Of a DNA stretch of 64,000 nt, positions 22,031-34,618 are shown piece after piece; position 1 is the stretch's first letter; the number at the start of each line of letters is the position of its first letter. Location of the stretch: contig CANTUQ010000059.1 of assembly GCA_947683425.1 (NCBI GenBank), positions 124,001 to 188,000 on the forward strand. Direction: 5' to 3'. This stretch comes from Excoecaria cochinchinensis. Its lineage: Eukaryota; Streptophyta; Magnoliopsida; Malpighiales; Euphorbiaceae. The notes beneath the pieces are model-generated. The model worked only from the letters and a program-made list of their open reading frames with translations. It had not been told where the DNA came from and did no database searches. Both the position numbers and the translations under genes were made by a program.

Positions 22031-23576
22031 AATCCTCGACGCATTGTGACCGGCAGGCTCCCAATAGCTATTCCGATCAGGTTTTCCTGAATTATTCGAC
22101 CCGGATCCAAAATTTCACCACTTTTGGCGATTTCTCGATTTCGGCGATTTCCCCTAGTATAATGCCTTCAGAAGCCCGCAAAAATTCGTCAGGTCACGAC
22201 GAAGCCAATCCTCGACGCATTGTGACCGGCAGGCTCCCAGTAGCTATTCCGATCAGGTTTTCCTGAATTATTCGACCCGGATCCAAAATTTCACCACTTT
22301 TGGCGATTTCTCGATTTCGGCGATTTCCCCTAGTATAATGCCTTCAGAAGCCCGCAAAAATTCGTCAGGTCACGACGAAGCCAATCCTCGACGCATTGTG
22401 ACCGGCAGGCTCCCAGTAGCTATTCCGATCAGGTTTTCCTGAATTATTCGACCCGGATCCAAAATTTCACCACTTTTGGCGATTTCTCGATTTCGGCGAT
22501 TTCCCCTAGTATAATGCCTTCAGAAGCCCGCAAAAATTCGTCAGGTCACGACGAAGCCAATCCTCGACGCATTGTGACCGGCAGGCTCCCAGTAGCTATT
22601 CCGATCAGGTTTTCCTGAATTATTCGACCCGGATCCAAAATTTCACCACTTTTGGCGATTTCTCGATTTCGGCGATTTCCCCTAGTATAATGCCTTCAGA
22701 AGCCCGCAAAAATTCGTCAGGTCACGACGAAGCCAATCCTCGACGCATTGTGACCGGCAGGCTCCCAGTAGCTATTCCGATCAGGTTTTCCTGAATTATT
22801 CGACCCGGATCCAAAATTTCACCACTTTTGGCGATTTCTCGATTTCGGCGATTTCCCCTAGTATAATGCCTTCAGAAGCCCGCAAAAATTCGTCAGGTCA
22901 CGACGAAGCCAATCCTCGACGCATTGTGACCGGCAGGCTCCCAGTAGCTATTCCGATCAGGTTTTCCTGAATTATTCGACCCGGATCCAAAATTTTACCA
23001 CTTTTGGCGATTTCGGCGATTTCCCCTAGTATAATGCCTTCAGAAGCCCGCAAAAATTCGTCAGGTCACGACGAAGCCAATCCTCGACGCATTGTGACCG
23101 GCAGGCTCCCAGTAGCTATTCCGATCAGGTTTTCCTGAATTATTCGACTCGGATCCAAAATTTCACCACTTTTGGCGATTTCTCGATTTCGGCGATTTCC
23201 CCTAGTATAATGCCTTCAGAAGCCCGCAAAAATTCGTCAGGTCACGACGAAGCCAATCCTCGACGCATTGTGACCGGCAGGCTCCCAGTAGCTATTCCGA
23301 TCAGGTTTTCCTGAATTATTCGACCCGGATCCAAGATTTCACCACTTTTGGCGATTTCTCGATTTCGGCGATTTCCCCTAGTATAATGCCTTCAGAAGCC
23401 CGCAAAAATTCGTCAGGTCACGACGAAGCCAATCCTCGACGCATTGTGACCGGCAGGCTCCCAGTAGCTATTCCGATCAGGTTTTCCTGAATTATTCGAC
23501 CCGGATCCAAAATTTCACCACTTTTGGCGATTTCTCGATTTCGGCGATTTCCCCTAGTATAATGCCTTCAGAAGCC
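22031..23576. repeat. Near-consensus CGCAAAAATT units after the homogenised tract
   Basis: These continue the canonical type with few changes: CCAATAGCTA at 22061-22070, AATTTTACCAC with a 168-bp form near 22991-23020, CGACTCGG near 23147 and CCAAGATTTC near 23332. The AATTTTACC plus 168-bp combination recurs 3670 bp downstream at 26661. Confidence 0.85.
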
Positions 23577-25609
23577 CGTAAAAATTCGTCAGATCACGAC
23601 GAAGCCAATCCTCGACGCATTGTGACCGGCAGGCTCCCAGTAGCTATTCCGATCAGGTTTTCCTGAATTATTCGACCCGGATCCAAAATTTCACCACTTT
23701 TGGCGATTTCTCGATTTCGGCGATTTCCCCTAGTATAATGCCTTCAGAAGCCCGTAAAAATTCTTCAGATCACGACGAAGCCAATCCTCGACGCATTGAG
23801 ACCGGCAGGCTCCCAGTAGCTATTCCGATCAGGTTTTCCTGAATTATTCGACCCGGATCCAAAATTTCACCACTTTTGGCGATTTCTCGATTTCCCCTAG
23901 TATAATGCCTTCAGAAGCCCGTAAAAATTCGTCAGATCACGACGAAGCCAATCCTCGACGCATTGTGACCGGCAGGCTCCCAGTAGCTATTCCGATCAGG
24001 TTTTCCTGAATTATTCGACCCGGATCCAAAATTTCACCACTTTTGGCGATTTCTCGATTTCGGCGATTTCCCCTAGTATAATGCCTTCAGAAGCCCGTAA
24101 AGATTCGTCAGGTCACGACGAAGCCAATCCTCGACGCATTGTGACCGGCAGGCTCCCAGTAGCTATTCCGATCAGGTTTTCCTGAATTATTCGACCCGGA
24201 TCCAAAATTTCACCACTTTTGGCGATTTCTCGATTTCTGCGATTTCCCCTAGTATAATGCCTTCAGATGCCCGCAAAAATTCGTCAGGTCACGACGAAGC
24301 CAATCCTCGACGCATTGTGACCGGCAGGCTCCCAGTAGCTATTCCGATCAGGTTTTCCTGAATTATTCGACCCGGATCCAAAATTTCACCACTTTTGGCG
24401 ATTTGTCGATTTCGGCGATTTCCCCTAGTATAATGCCTTCAGAAGCCCGCAAAAATTCGTCAGGTCACGACGAAGCCAATCCTCGACGCATTGTGACCGG
24501 CAGGCTCCCAGTAGCTATTCCGATCAGGTTTTCCTGAATTATTCGACCCAGATCCAAAATTTCACCACTTTTGGCGATTTGTCGATTTCGGCGATTTCCC
24601 CTAGTATAATGCCTTCAGAAGCCCGCAAAAATTCGTCAGGTCACGACGAAGCCAATCCTCGACGCATTGTGACCGGCAGGCTCCCAGTAGCTATTCCGAT
24701 CAGGTTTTCCTGAATTATTCGACCCGGATCCAAAATTTCACCACTTTTGGCGATTTCTCGATTTCGGCGATTTCCCCTAGTATAATGCCTTCAGAAGCCC
24801 GCAAAAATTCGTCAGGTCACGACGAAGCCAATCCTCGACGCATTGTGACCGGCAGGCTCCCAGTAGCTATTCCGATCAGGTTTTCCTGAATTATTCGACC
24901 CGGATCCAAAATTTCACCACTTTTGGCGATTTCTCGATTTCGGCGATTTCCCCTAGTATAATGCCTTCAGAAGCCCGTAAAAATTCGTCAGATCACGACG
25001 AAGCCAATCCTCGACGCATTGTGACCGGCAGGCTCCCAGTAGCTATTCCGATCAGGTTTTCCTGAATTATTCGACCCGGATCCAAAATTTCACCACTTTT
25101 GGCGATTTCTCGATTTCGGCGATTTCCCCTAGTATAATGCCTTCAGAAGCCCGTAAAAATTCTTCAGATCACGACGAAGCCAATCCTCGACGCATTGTGA
25201 CCGGCAGGCTCCCAGTAGCTATTCCGATCAGGTTTTCCTGAATTATTCGACCCGGATCCAAAATTTCACCACTTTTGGCGATTTCTCGATTTCCCCTAGT
25301 ATAATGCCTTCAGAAGCCCGTAAAAATTCGTCAGATCACGACGAAGCCAATCCTCGACGCATTGTGACCGGCAGGCTCCCAGTAGCTATTCCGATCAGGT
25401 TTTCCTGAATTATTCGACCCGGATCCAAAATTTCACCACTTTTGACGATTTCTCGATTTCGGCGATTTCCCCTAGTATAATGCCTTCAGAAGCCCGTAAA
25501 GATTCGTCAGGTCACGACGAAGCCAATCCTCGACGCATTGTGACCGGCAGGCTCCCAGTAGCTATTCCGATCAGGTTTTCCTGAATTATTCGACCCGGAT
25601 CCAAGATTT
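23577..25609. repeat. 8-monomer duplication, 1399-bp period
   Basis: A cassette of GTCAGATCAC unit, TTCTTCAGATC unit, 167-bp unit (CTCGATTTCCCC), another GTCAGATCAC unit and a GTAAAGATT unit occurs at about 23577-24210 and again at about 24976-25609, offset 1399 bp (8 x 176 minus 9). Part of it returns at about 28460-28830, 3319 bp further on (19 units minus 25). Between the first two copies lie units with TTCTGCG, CAGATGCCCGC and GATTTGTCG, marks which do not recur in the second copy. Confidence 0.87.
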
Positions 25610-28459
25610 CACCACTTTTGGCGATTTCTCGATTTCGGCGATTTCCCCTAGTATAATGCCTTCAGAAGCCCGTAAAAATTCGTCAGGTCACGACGAAGCC
25701 AATCCTCGACGCATTGTGACCGGCAGGCTCCCAGTAGCTATTCCGATCAGGTTTTCCTGAATTATTCGACCCGGATCCAAGATTTCACCACTTTTGGCGA
25801 TTTCTCGATTTCGGCGATTTCCCCTAGTATAATGCCTTCAGAAGCCCGCAAAAATTCGTCAGGTCACGACGAAGCCAATCCTCGACGCATTGTGACCGGC
25901 AGGCTCCCAGTAGCTATTCCGATCAGGTTTTCCTGAATTATTCGACCCGGATCCAAAATTTCACCACTTTTGGCGATTTCACGATTTCGGCGATTTCCCC
26001 TAGTATAATGCCTTCAGAAGCCCGTAAAAATTCGTCAGGTCACGACGAAGCCAATCCTCGACGCATTGTGACCGGCAGGCTCCCAGTAGCTATTCCGATC
26101 AGGTTTTCCTGAATTATTCGACCCGGATCCAAAATTTCACCACTTTTGGCGATTTCTCGATTTCGGCGATTTCCCCTAGTATAATGCCTTCAGAAGCCCG
26201 TAAAAATTCGTCAGGTCACGACGAAGCCAATCCTCGACGCATTGTGACCGGCAGGCTCCCAGTAGCTATTCCGATCAGGTTTTCCTGAATTATTCGACCC
26301 GGATCCAAAATTTCACCACTTTTGGCGATTTCTCGATTTCGGCGATTTCCCCTAGTATAATGCCTTCAGAAGCCCGTAAAGATTCGTCAGGTCACGACGA
26401 AGCCAATCCTCGACGCATTGTGACCGGCAGGCTCCCAGTAGCTATTCCGATCAGGTTTTCCTGAATTATTCGACCCGGATCCAAAATTTCACCACTTTTG
26501 GCGATTTCTCGATTTCGGCGATTTCCCCTAGTATAATGCCTTCAGAAGCCCGCAAAAATTTGTCAGGTCACGACGAAGCCAATCCTCGACGCATTGTGAC
26601 CGGCAGGCTCCCAGTAGCTATTCCGATCAGGTTTTCCTGAATTATTCGACCCGGATCCAAAATTTTACCACTTTTGGCGATTTCGGCGATTTCCCCTAGT
26701 ATAATGCCTTCAGAAGCCCGCAAAAATTCGTCAGGTCACGACGAAGCCAATCCTCGACGCATTGTGACCGGCAGGCTCCCAGTAGCTATTCCGATCAGGT
26801 TTTCCTGAATTATTCGACCCGGATCCAAAATTTCACCACTTTTGGCGATTTCTCGATTTCGGCGATTTCCCCTAGTATAATGCCTTCAGAAGCCCGCAAA
26901 AATTCGTCAGGTCACGACGAAGCCAATCCTCGACGCATTATGACCGGCAGGCTCCCAGAAGCTATTCCGATCAGGTTTTCCTGAATTATTCGACCCGGAT
27001 CCAAAATTTCACCACTTTTGGCGATTTCTCGATTTCGGCGATTTCCCCTAGTATAATGCCTTCAGAAGCCCGTAAAAATTCGTCAGGTCACGACGAAGCC
27101 AATCCTCGACGCATTGTGACCGGCAGGCTCCCAGTAGCTATTCCGATCAGGTTTTCCTGAATTATTCGACCCGGATCCAAAATTTCACCACTTTTGGCGA
27201 TTTCTCGATTTCGGCGATTTCCCCTAGTATAATGCCTTCAGAAGCCCGTAAAGATTCGTCAGGTCACGACGAAGCCAATCCTCGACGCATTGTGACCGGC
27301 AGGCTCCCAGTAGCTATTCCGATCAGGTTTTCCTGAATTATTCGACCCGGATCCAAAATTTCACCACTTTTGGCGATTTCTCGATTTCGGCGATTTCCCC
27401 TAGTATAATGCCTTCAGAAGCCCGCAAAAATTCGTCAGGTCACGACGAAGCCAATCCTCGACGCATTGTGACCGGCAGGCTCCCAGTAGCTATTCCGATC
27501 AGGTTTTCCTGAATTATTCGACCCGGATCCAAAATTTTACCACTTTTGGCGATTTCTCGATTTCGGCGATTTCCCCTAGTATAATGCCTTCAGAAGCCCG
27601 CAAAAATTCGTCAGGTCACGACGAAGCCAATCCTCGACGCATTGTGACCGGCAGGCTCCCAGTAGCTATTCCGATCAGGTTTTCCTGAATTATTCGACCC
27701 GGATCCAAAATTTCACCACTTTTGGCGATTTCTCGATTTCGGCGATTTCCCCTAGTATAATGCCTTCAGAAGCCCGCAAAAATTCGTCAGGTCACGACGA
27801 AGCCAATCCTCGACGCATTGTGACCGGCAGGCTCCCAGTAGCTATTCCGATCAGGTTTTCCTGAATTATTCGACCCGGATCCAAAATTTCACCACTTTTG
27901 GCGATTTCTCGATTTCGGCGATTTCCCCTAGTAAAATGCCTTCAGAAGCCCGCAAAAATTTGTCAGGTCACGACGAAGCCAATCCTCGACGCATTGTGAC
28001 CGGCAGGCTCCCAGTAGCTATTCCGATCAGGTTTTCCTGAATTATTCGACCCGAATCAAAAATTTCACCACTTTTGGCGATTTCGGCGATTTCCCCTAGT
28101 ATAATGCCTTCAGAAGCCCGCAAAAATTCGTCAGGTCACGACGAAGCCAATCCTCGACGCATTGTGACCGGCAGGCTCCCAGTAGCTATTCCGATCAGGT
28201 TTTCCTGAATTATTCGACCCGGATCCAAAATTTCACCACTTTTGGCGATTTCTCGATTTCTGCGATTTCCCCTAGTATAATGCCTTCAGAATCCCGCAAA
28301 AATTCGTCAGGTCACGACGAAGCCAATCCTCGACGCATTGTGACCGGCAGGCTCCCAGTAGCTATTCCGATCAGGTTTTCCTGAATTATTCGACCCGGAT
28401 CCAAAATTTCACCACTTTTGGCGATTTCTCGATTTCGGCGATTTCCCCTAGTATAATGC
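25610..28459. repeat. Mixed-subfamily block
   Basis: CGCAAAAATT, CGTAAAAATT and CGTAAAGATT units alternate without a single clean period. A TTTGTCAGG unit followed by a 168-bp unit occurs at 26561 and 27961, 1400 bp apart (8 x 176 minus 8), so the eight-monomer step is found again. Other marks are CCAAGATTTC (25611, 25789), AATTTTACC (26661, 27531), TTATGACC with CCCAGAAGCT (near 26940-26960), CTAGTAAAATG (27933) and GAATCAAAA (near 28053). Confidence 0.8.
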
Positions 28460-28813
28460 CTTCAGAAGCCCGTAAAAATTCTTCAGATCACGACGAAGCC
28501 AATCCTCGACGCATTGTGACCGGCAGGCTCCCAGTAGCTATTCCGATCAGGTTTTCCTGAATTATTCGACCCGGATCCAAAATTTCACCACTTTTGGCGA
28601 TTTCTCGATTTCCCCTAGTATAATGCCTTCAGAAGCCCGTAAAAATTCGTCAGATCACGACGAAGCCAATCCTCGACGCATTGTGACCGGCAGGCTCCCA
28701 GTAGCTATTCCGATCAGGTTTTCTTGAATTATTCGACCCGGATCCAAAATTTCACCACTTTTGGCGATTTCTCTATTTCGGCGATTTCCCCTAGTATAAT
28801 GCCTTCAGAAGCC
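28460..28813. repeat. Third, partial copy of the TTCTTCAGATC cassette
   Basis: It contains TTCTTCAGATC at 28479, a 167-bp unit near 28610 and a GTCAGATCAC unit, then passes into GTAAAGATT units as in the copies at 23.8 and 25.2 kb. Private changes are TTTTCTTGAATT near 28721 and CTCTATTTCGG near 28771. CTCTATTTCGG also appears near 37031. Confidence 0.85.
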
Positions 28814-31800
28814 CGTAAAGATTCGTCAGGTCACGACGAAGCCAATCCTCGACGCATTGTGACCGGCAGGCTCCCAGTAGCTATTCCGATCAGGTTTTCC
28901 TGAATTATTCGACCCGGATCCAAAATTTCACCACTTTTGGCGATTTCTCGATTTCGGCGATTTCCCCTAGTATAATGCCTTCAGAAGCCCGTAAAGATTC
29001 GTCAGGTCACGACGAAGCCAATCCTCGACGCATTGTGACCGGCAGGCTCCCAGTAGCTATTCCGATCAGGTTTTCCTGAATTATTCGACCCGGATCCAAA
29101 ATTTCACCACTTTTGGCGATTTCTCGATTTCGGCGATTTCCCCTAGTATAATGCCTTCAGAAGCCCGTAAAGATTCGTCAGGTCACGACGAAGCCAATCC
29201 TCGACGCATTGCGACCGGCAGGCTCCCAGTAGCTATTCCGATCAGGTTTTCCTGAATTATTCGACCCGGATCCAAAATTTCACCACTTTTGGCGATTTCT
29301 CGATTTCGGCGATTTCCCCTAGTATAATGCCTTCAGAAGCCCGTAAAGATTCGTCAGGTCACGACGAAGCCAATCCTCGACGCATTGTGACCGGCAGGCT
29401 CCCAGTAGCTATTCCGATCAGGTTTTCCTGAATTATTCGACCCGGATCCAAAATTTCACCACTTTTGGCGATTTCTCGATTTCGGCGATTTCCCCTAGTA
29501 TAATGCCTTCAGAAGCCCGTAAAGATTCGTCAGGTCACGACGAAGCCAATCCTCGACGCATTGTGACCGGCAGGCTCCCAGTAGCTATTCCGATCAGGTT
29601 TTCCTGAATTATTCGACCCGGATCCAAAATTTCACAACTTTTGGCGATTTCTCGATTTCGGCGATTTCCCCTAGTATAATGCCTTCAGAAGCCCGTAAAG
29701 ATTCGTCAGGTCACGACGAAGCCAATCCTCGACGCATTGTGACCGGCAGGCTCCCAGTAGCTATTCCGATCAGGTTTTCCTGAATTATTCGACCCGGATC
29801 CAAAATTTCACCACTTTTGGCGATTTCTCGATTTCGGCGATTTCCCCTAGTATAATGCCTTCAGAAGCCCGCAAAAATTCGTCAGGTCACGACGAAGCCA
29901 ATCCTCGACGCATTGTGACCGGCAGGCTCCCAGTAGCTATTCCGATCAGGTTTTCCTGAATTATTCGACCCGGATCCAAAATTTCACCACTTTTGGCGAT
30001 TTCTCGATTTCGGCGATTTCCCCTAGTATAATGCCTTCAGAAGCCCGTAAAGATTCGTCAGGTCACGACGAAGCCAATCCTCGACGCATTGTGACCGGCA
30101 GGCTCCCAGTAGCTATTCCGATCAGGTTTTCCTGAATTATTCGACCCGGATCCAAAATTTCACCACTTTTGGCGATTTCTCGATTTCGGCGATTTCCCCT
30201 AGTATAATGCCTTCAGAAGCCCGTAAAGATTCGTCAGGTCACGACGAAGCCAATCCTCGACGCATTGTGACCGGCAGGCTCCCAGTAGCTATTCCGATCA
30301 GGTTTTCCTGAATTATTCGACCCGGATCCAAAATTTCACCACTTTTGGCGATTTCTCGATTTCGGCGATTTCCCCTAGTATAATGCCTTCAGAAGCCCGT
30401 AAAGATTCGTCAGGTCACGACGAAGCCAATCCTCGACGCATTGTGACCGGCAGGCTCCCAGTAGCTATTCCGATCAGGTTTTCCTGAATTATTCGACCCG
30501 GATCCAAAATTTCACCACTTTTGGCGATTTCTCGATTTCGGCGATTTCCCCTAGTATAATGCCTTCAGAAGCCCGTAAAGATTCGTCAGGTCACGACGAA
30601 GCCAATCCTCGACGCATTGTGACCGGCAGGCTCCCAGTAGCTATTCCGATCAGGTTTTCCTGAATTATTCGACCCGGATCCAAAATTTCACCACTTTTGG
30701 CGATTTCTCGATTTCGGCGATTTCCCCTAGTATAATGCCTTCAGAAGCCCGTAAAGATTCGTCAGGTCACGACGAAGCCAATCCTCGACGTATTGTGACC
30801 GGCAGGCTCCCAGTAGCTATTCCGATCAGGTTTTCCTGAATTATTCGACCCGGATCCAAAATTTCACCACTTTTGGCGATTTCTCGATTTCGGCGATTTC
30901 CCCTAGTATAATGCCTTCAGAAGCCCGTAAAGATTCGTCAGGTCACGACGAAGCCAATCCTCGACGCATTGTGACCGGCAGGCTCCCAGTAGCTATTCCG
31001 ATCAGGTTTTCCTGAATTATTCGACCCGGATCCAAAATTTCACCACTTTTGGCGATTTCTCGATTTCGGCGATTTCCCCTAGTATAATGCCTTCAGAAGC
31101 CCGTAAAGATTCGTCAGGTCACGACGAAGCCAATCCTCGACGCATTGTGACCGGCAGGCTCCCAGTAGCTATTCCGATCAGGTTTTCCTGAATTATTCGA
31201 CCCGGATCCAAAATTTCACCACTTTTGGCGATTTCTCGATTTCGGCGATTTTCCCTAGTATAATGCCTTCAGAAGCCCGTAAAGATTCGTCAGGTCACGA
31301 CGAAGCCAATCCTCGACGCATTGTGACCGGCAGGCTCCCAGTAGCTATTACGATCAGGTTTTCCTGAATTATTCGACCCGGATCAAAAATTTCACCACTT
31401 TTGGCGATTTCTCGATTTCGGCGATTTCCCCTAGTATAATGCCTTCAGAAGCCCGTAAAGATTCGTCAGGTCACGACGAAGCCAATCCTCGACGCATTGT
31501 GACCGGCAGGCTCCCAGTAGCTATTCCGATCAGGTTTTCCTGAATTATTCGACCCGGATCCAAAATTTCACCACTTTTGGCGATTTCTCGATTTCGGCGA
31601 TTTGCCCTAGTATAATGCCTTCAGAAGCCCGTAAAGATTCGTCAGGTCACGACGAAGCCAATCCTCGACGCATTGTGACCGGCAGGCTCCCAGTAGCTAT
31701 TCCGATCAGGTTTTCCTGAATTATTCGACCCGGATCCAAAATTTCACCACTTTTGGCGATTTCTCGATTTCGGCGATTTCCCCTAGTATAATGCCTTCAG

Positions 31801-34618
31801 AAGCCCGTAAAGATTCGTCAGGTCACGACGAAGCCAATCCTCGACGCATTGTGACCGGCAGGCTCCCAGTAGCTACTCCGATCAGGTTTTCCTGAATTAT
31901 TCGACCCGGATCCAAAATTTCACCACTTTTGGCGATTTCTCGATTTCGGCGATTTCCCCTAGTATAATGCCTTCAGAAGCCCGTAAAGATTCGTCAGGTC
32001 ACGACGAAGCCAATCCTCGACGCATTGTGACCGGCAGGCTCCCAGTAGCTATTCCGATCAGGTTTTCCTGAATTATTCGTCCCGGATCCAAAATTTCACC
32101 ACTTTTGGCGATTTCTCGATTTCGGCGATTTCCCCTAGTATAATGCCTTCAGAAGCCCGTAAAGATTCGTCAGGTCACGACGAAGCCAATCCTCGACGCA
32201 TTGTGACCGGCAGGCTCCCAGTAGCTATTCCGATCAGGTTTTCCTGAATTATTCGTCCCGGATCCAAAATTTCACCACTTTTGGCGATTTCTCGATTTCG
32301 GCGATTTCCCCTAGTATAATGCCTTCAGAAGCCCGTAAAGATTCGTCAGGTCACGACGAAGCCAATCCTCGACGCATTGTGACCGGCAGGCTCCCAGTAG
32401 CTATTCCGATCAGGTTTTCCTGAATTATTCGACCCGGATCCAAAATTTCACCACTTTTGGCGATTTCTCGATTTCGGCGATTTCCCCTAGTATAATGCCT
32501 TCAGAAGCCCGTAAAGATTCGTCAGGTCACGACGAAGCCAATCCTCGACGCATTGTGACCGGCAGGCTCCCAGTAGCTATTCCGATCAGGTTTTCCTGAA
32601 TTATTCGACCCGGATCCAAAATTTCACCACTTTTGGCGATTTCTCGATTTCGGCGATTTCCCCTAGTATAATGCCTTCAGAAGCCCGTAAAGATTCGTCA
32701 GGTCACGACGAAGCCAATCCTCGACGCATTGTGACCGGCAGGCTCCCAGTAGCTATTCCGATCAGGTTTTCCTGAATTATTCGACCCGGATCCAAAATTT
32801 CACCACTTTTGGCGATTTCTCGATTTCGGCGATTTCCCCTAGTATAATGCCTTCAGAAGCCCGTAAAGATTCGTCAGGTCACGACGAAGCCAATCCTCGA
32901 CGCATTGTGACCGGCAGGCTCCCAGTAGCTATTCCGATCAGGTTTTCCTGAATTATTCGACCCGGATCCAAAATTTCACCACTTTTGGCGATTTCTCGAT
33001 TTCGGCGATTTCCCCTAGTATAATGCCTTCAGAAGCCCGTAAAGATTCGTCAGGCGACGAAGCCAATCCTCGACGCATTGTGACCGGCAGGCTCCCAGTA
33101 GCTCTTCCGATCAGGTTTTCCTGAATTATTCGACCCGGATCCAAAATTTCACCACTTTTGGCGATTTCTCGATTTCGGCGATTTCCCCTAGTATAATGCC
33201 TTCAGAAGCCCGTAAAGATTCGTCAGGTCACGACGAAGCCAATCCTCGACGCATTCTGACCGGCAGGCTCCCAGTAGCTATTCCGATCAGGTTTTCCTGA
33301 ATTATTCGACCCGGATCCAAAATTTCACCACTTTTGGCGATTTCTCGATTTCGGCGATTTCCCCTAGTATAATGCCTTCAGAAGCCCGTAAAGATTCGTC
33401 AGGTCACGACGAAGCCAATCCTCGACGCATTGTGACCGGCAGGCTCCCAGTAGCTATTCCGATCAGGTTTTCCTGAATTATTCGACCCGGATCCAAAATT
33501 TCACCACTTTTGGCGATTTCTCGATTTCGGCGATTTCCCCTAGTATAATGCCTTCAGAAGCCCGTAAAGATTCGTCAGGTCACGACGAAGCCAATCCTCG
33601 ACGCATTGTGACCGGCAGGCTCCCAGTAGCTATTCCGATCAGGTTTTCCTGAATTATTCGACCCGGATCCAAAATTTCACCACTTTTGGCGATTTCTCGA
33701 TTTCGGCGATTTCCCCTAGTATAATGCCTTCAGAAGCCCGTAAAGATTCGTCAGGTCACGACGAAGCCAATCCTCGACGCGTTGTGACCGGCAGGCTCCC
33801 AGTAGCTATTCCGATCAGGTTTTCCTGAATTATTCGACCCGGATCCAAAATTTCACCACTTTTGGCGATTTCTCGATTTCGGCGATTTCCCCTAGTATAA
33901 TGCCTTCAGAAGCCCGTAAAGATTCGTCAGGTCACGACGAAGCCAATCCTCGACGCATTGTGACCGGCAGGCTCCCAGTAGCTATTCCGATCAGGTTTTC
34001 CTGAATTATTCGACCCGGATCCAAAATTTCACCACTTTTGGCGATTTCTCGATTTCGGCGATTTCCCCTAGTATAATGCCTTCAGAAGCCCGTAAAGATT
34101 CGTCAGGTCACGACGAAGCCAATCCTCGACGCATTGTGACCGGCAGGCTCCCAGTAGCTATTCCGATAAGGTTTTCCTGAATTATTCGACCCGGATCAAA
34201 AATTTCACCACTTTTGGCGATTTCTCGATTTCGGCGATTTCCCCTAGTATAATGCCTTCAGAAGCCCGTAAAGATTCGTCAGGTCACGACGAAGCCAATC
34301 CTCGACGCATTGTGACCGGCAGGCTCCCAGTAGCTATTCCGATCAGGTTTTCCTGAATTATTCGACCCGGATCCAAAATTTCACCACTTTTGGCGATTTC
34401 TCGATTTCGGCGATTTCCCCTAGTATAATGCCTTCAGAAGCCCGTAAAGATTCGTCAGGTCACGACGAAGCCAATCCTCGACGCATTGTGACCGGCAGGC
34501 TCCCAGTAGCTATTCCGATCAGGTTTTCCTGAATTATTCGACCCGGATCCAAAATTTCACCACTTTTGGCGATTTCTCGATTTCGGCGATTTCCCCTAGT
34601 ATAATGCCTTCAGAAGCC
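28814..34618. repeat. Nearly pure GTAAAGATT subfamily tract
   Basis: Thirty-three consecutive units, of which 32 carry CGTAAAGATT with GTCAGGTCAC; the exception is a CGCAAAAATT unit near 29870. All are 176 bp except one that lost TCA (GTCAGGCGACG near 33050, unit 32909-33081, 173 bp). Scattered private changes show that, unlike the tract at 16-22 kb, this one has normal variation. ATTCGTCCCGG is shared only by the adjacent units near 32079 and 32255, a sign of very local copying. GTAAAGATT breaks the AAAAATT A-tract of the consensus and creates a HinfI-type GATTC. Confidence 0.9.
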
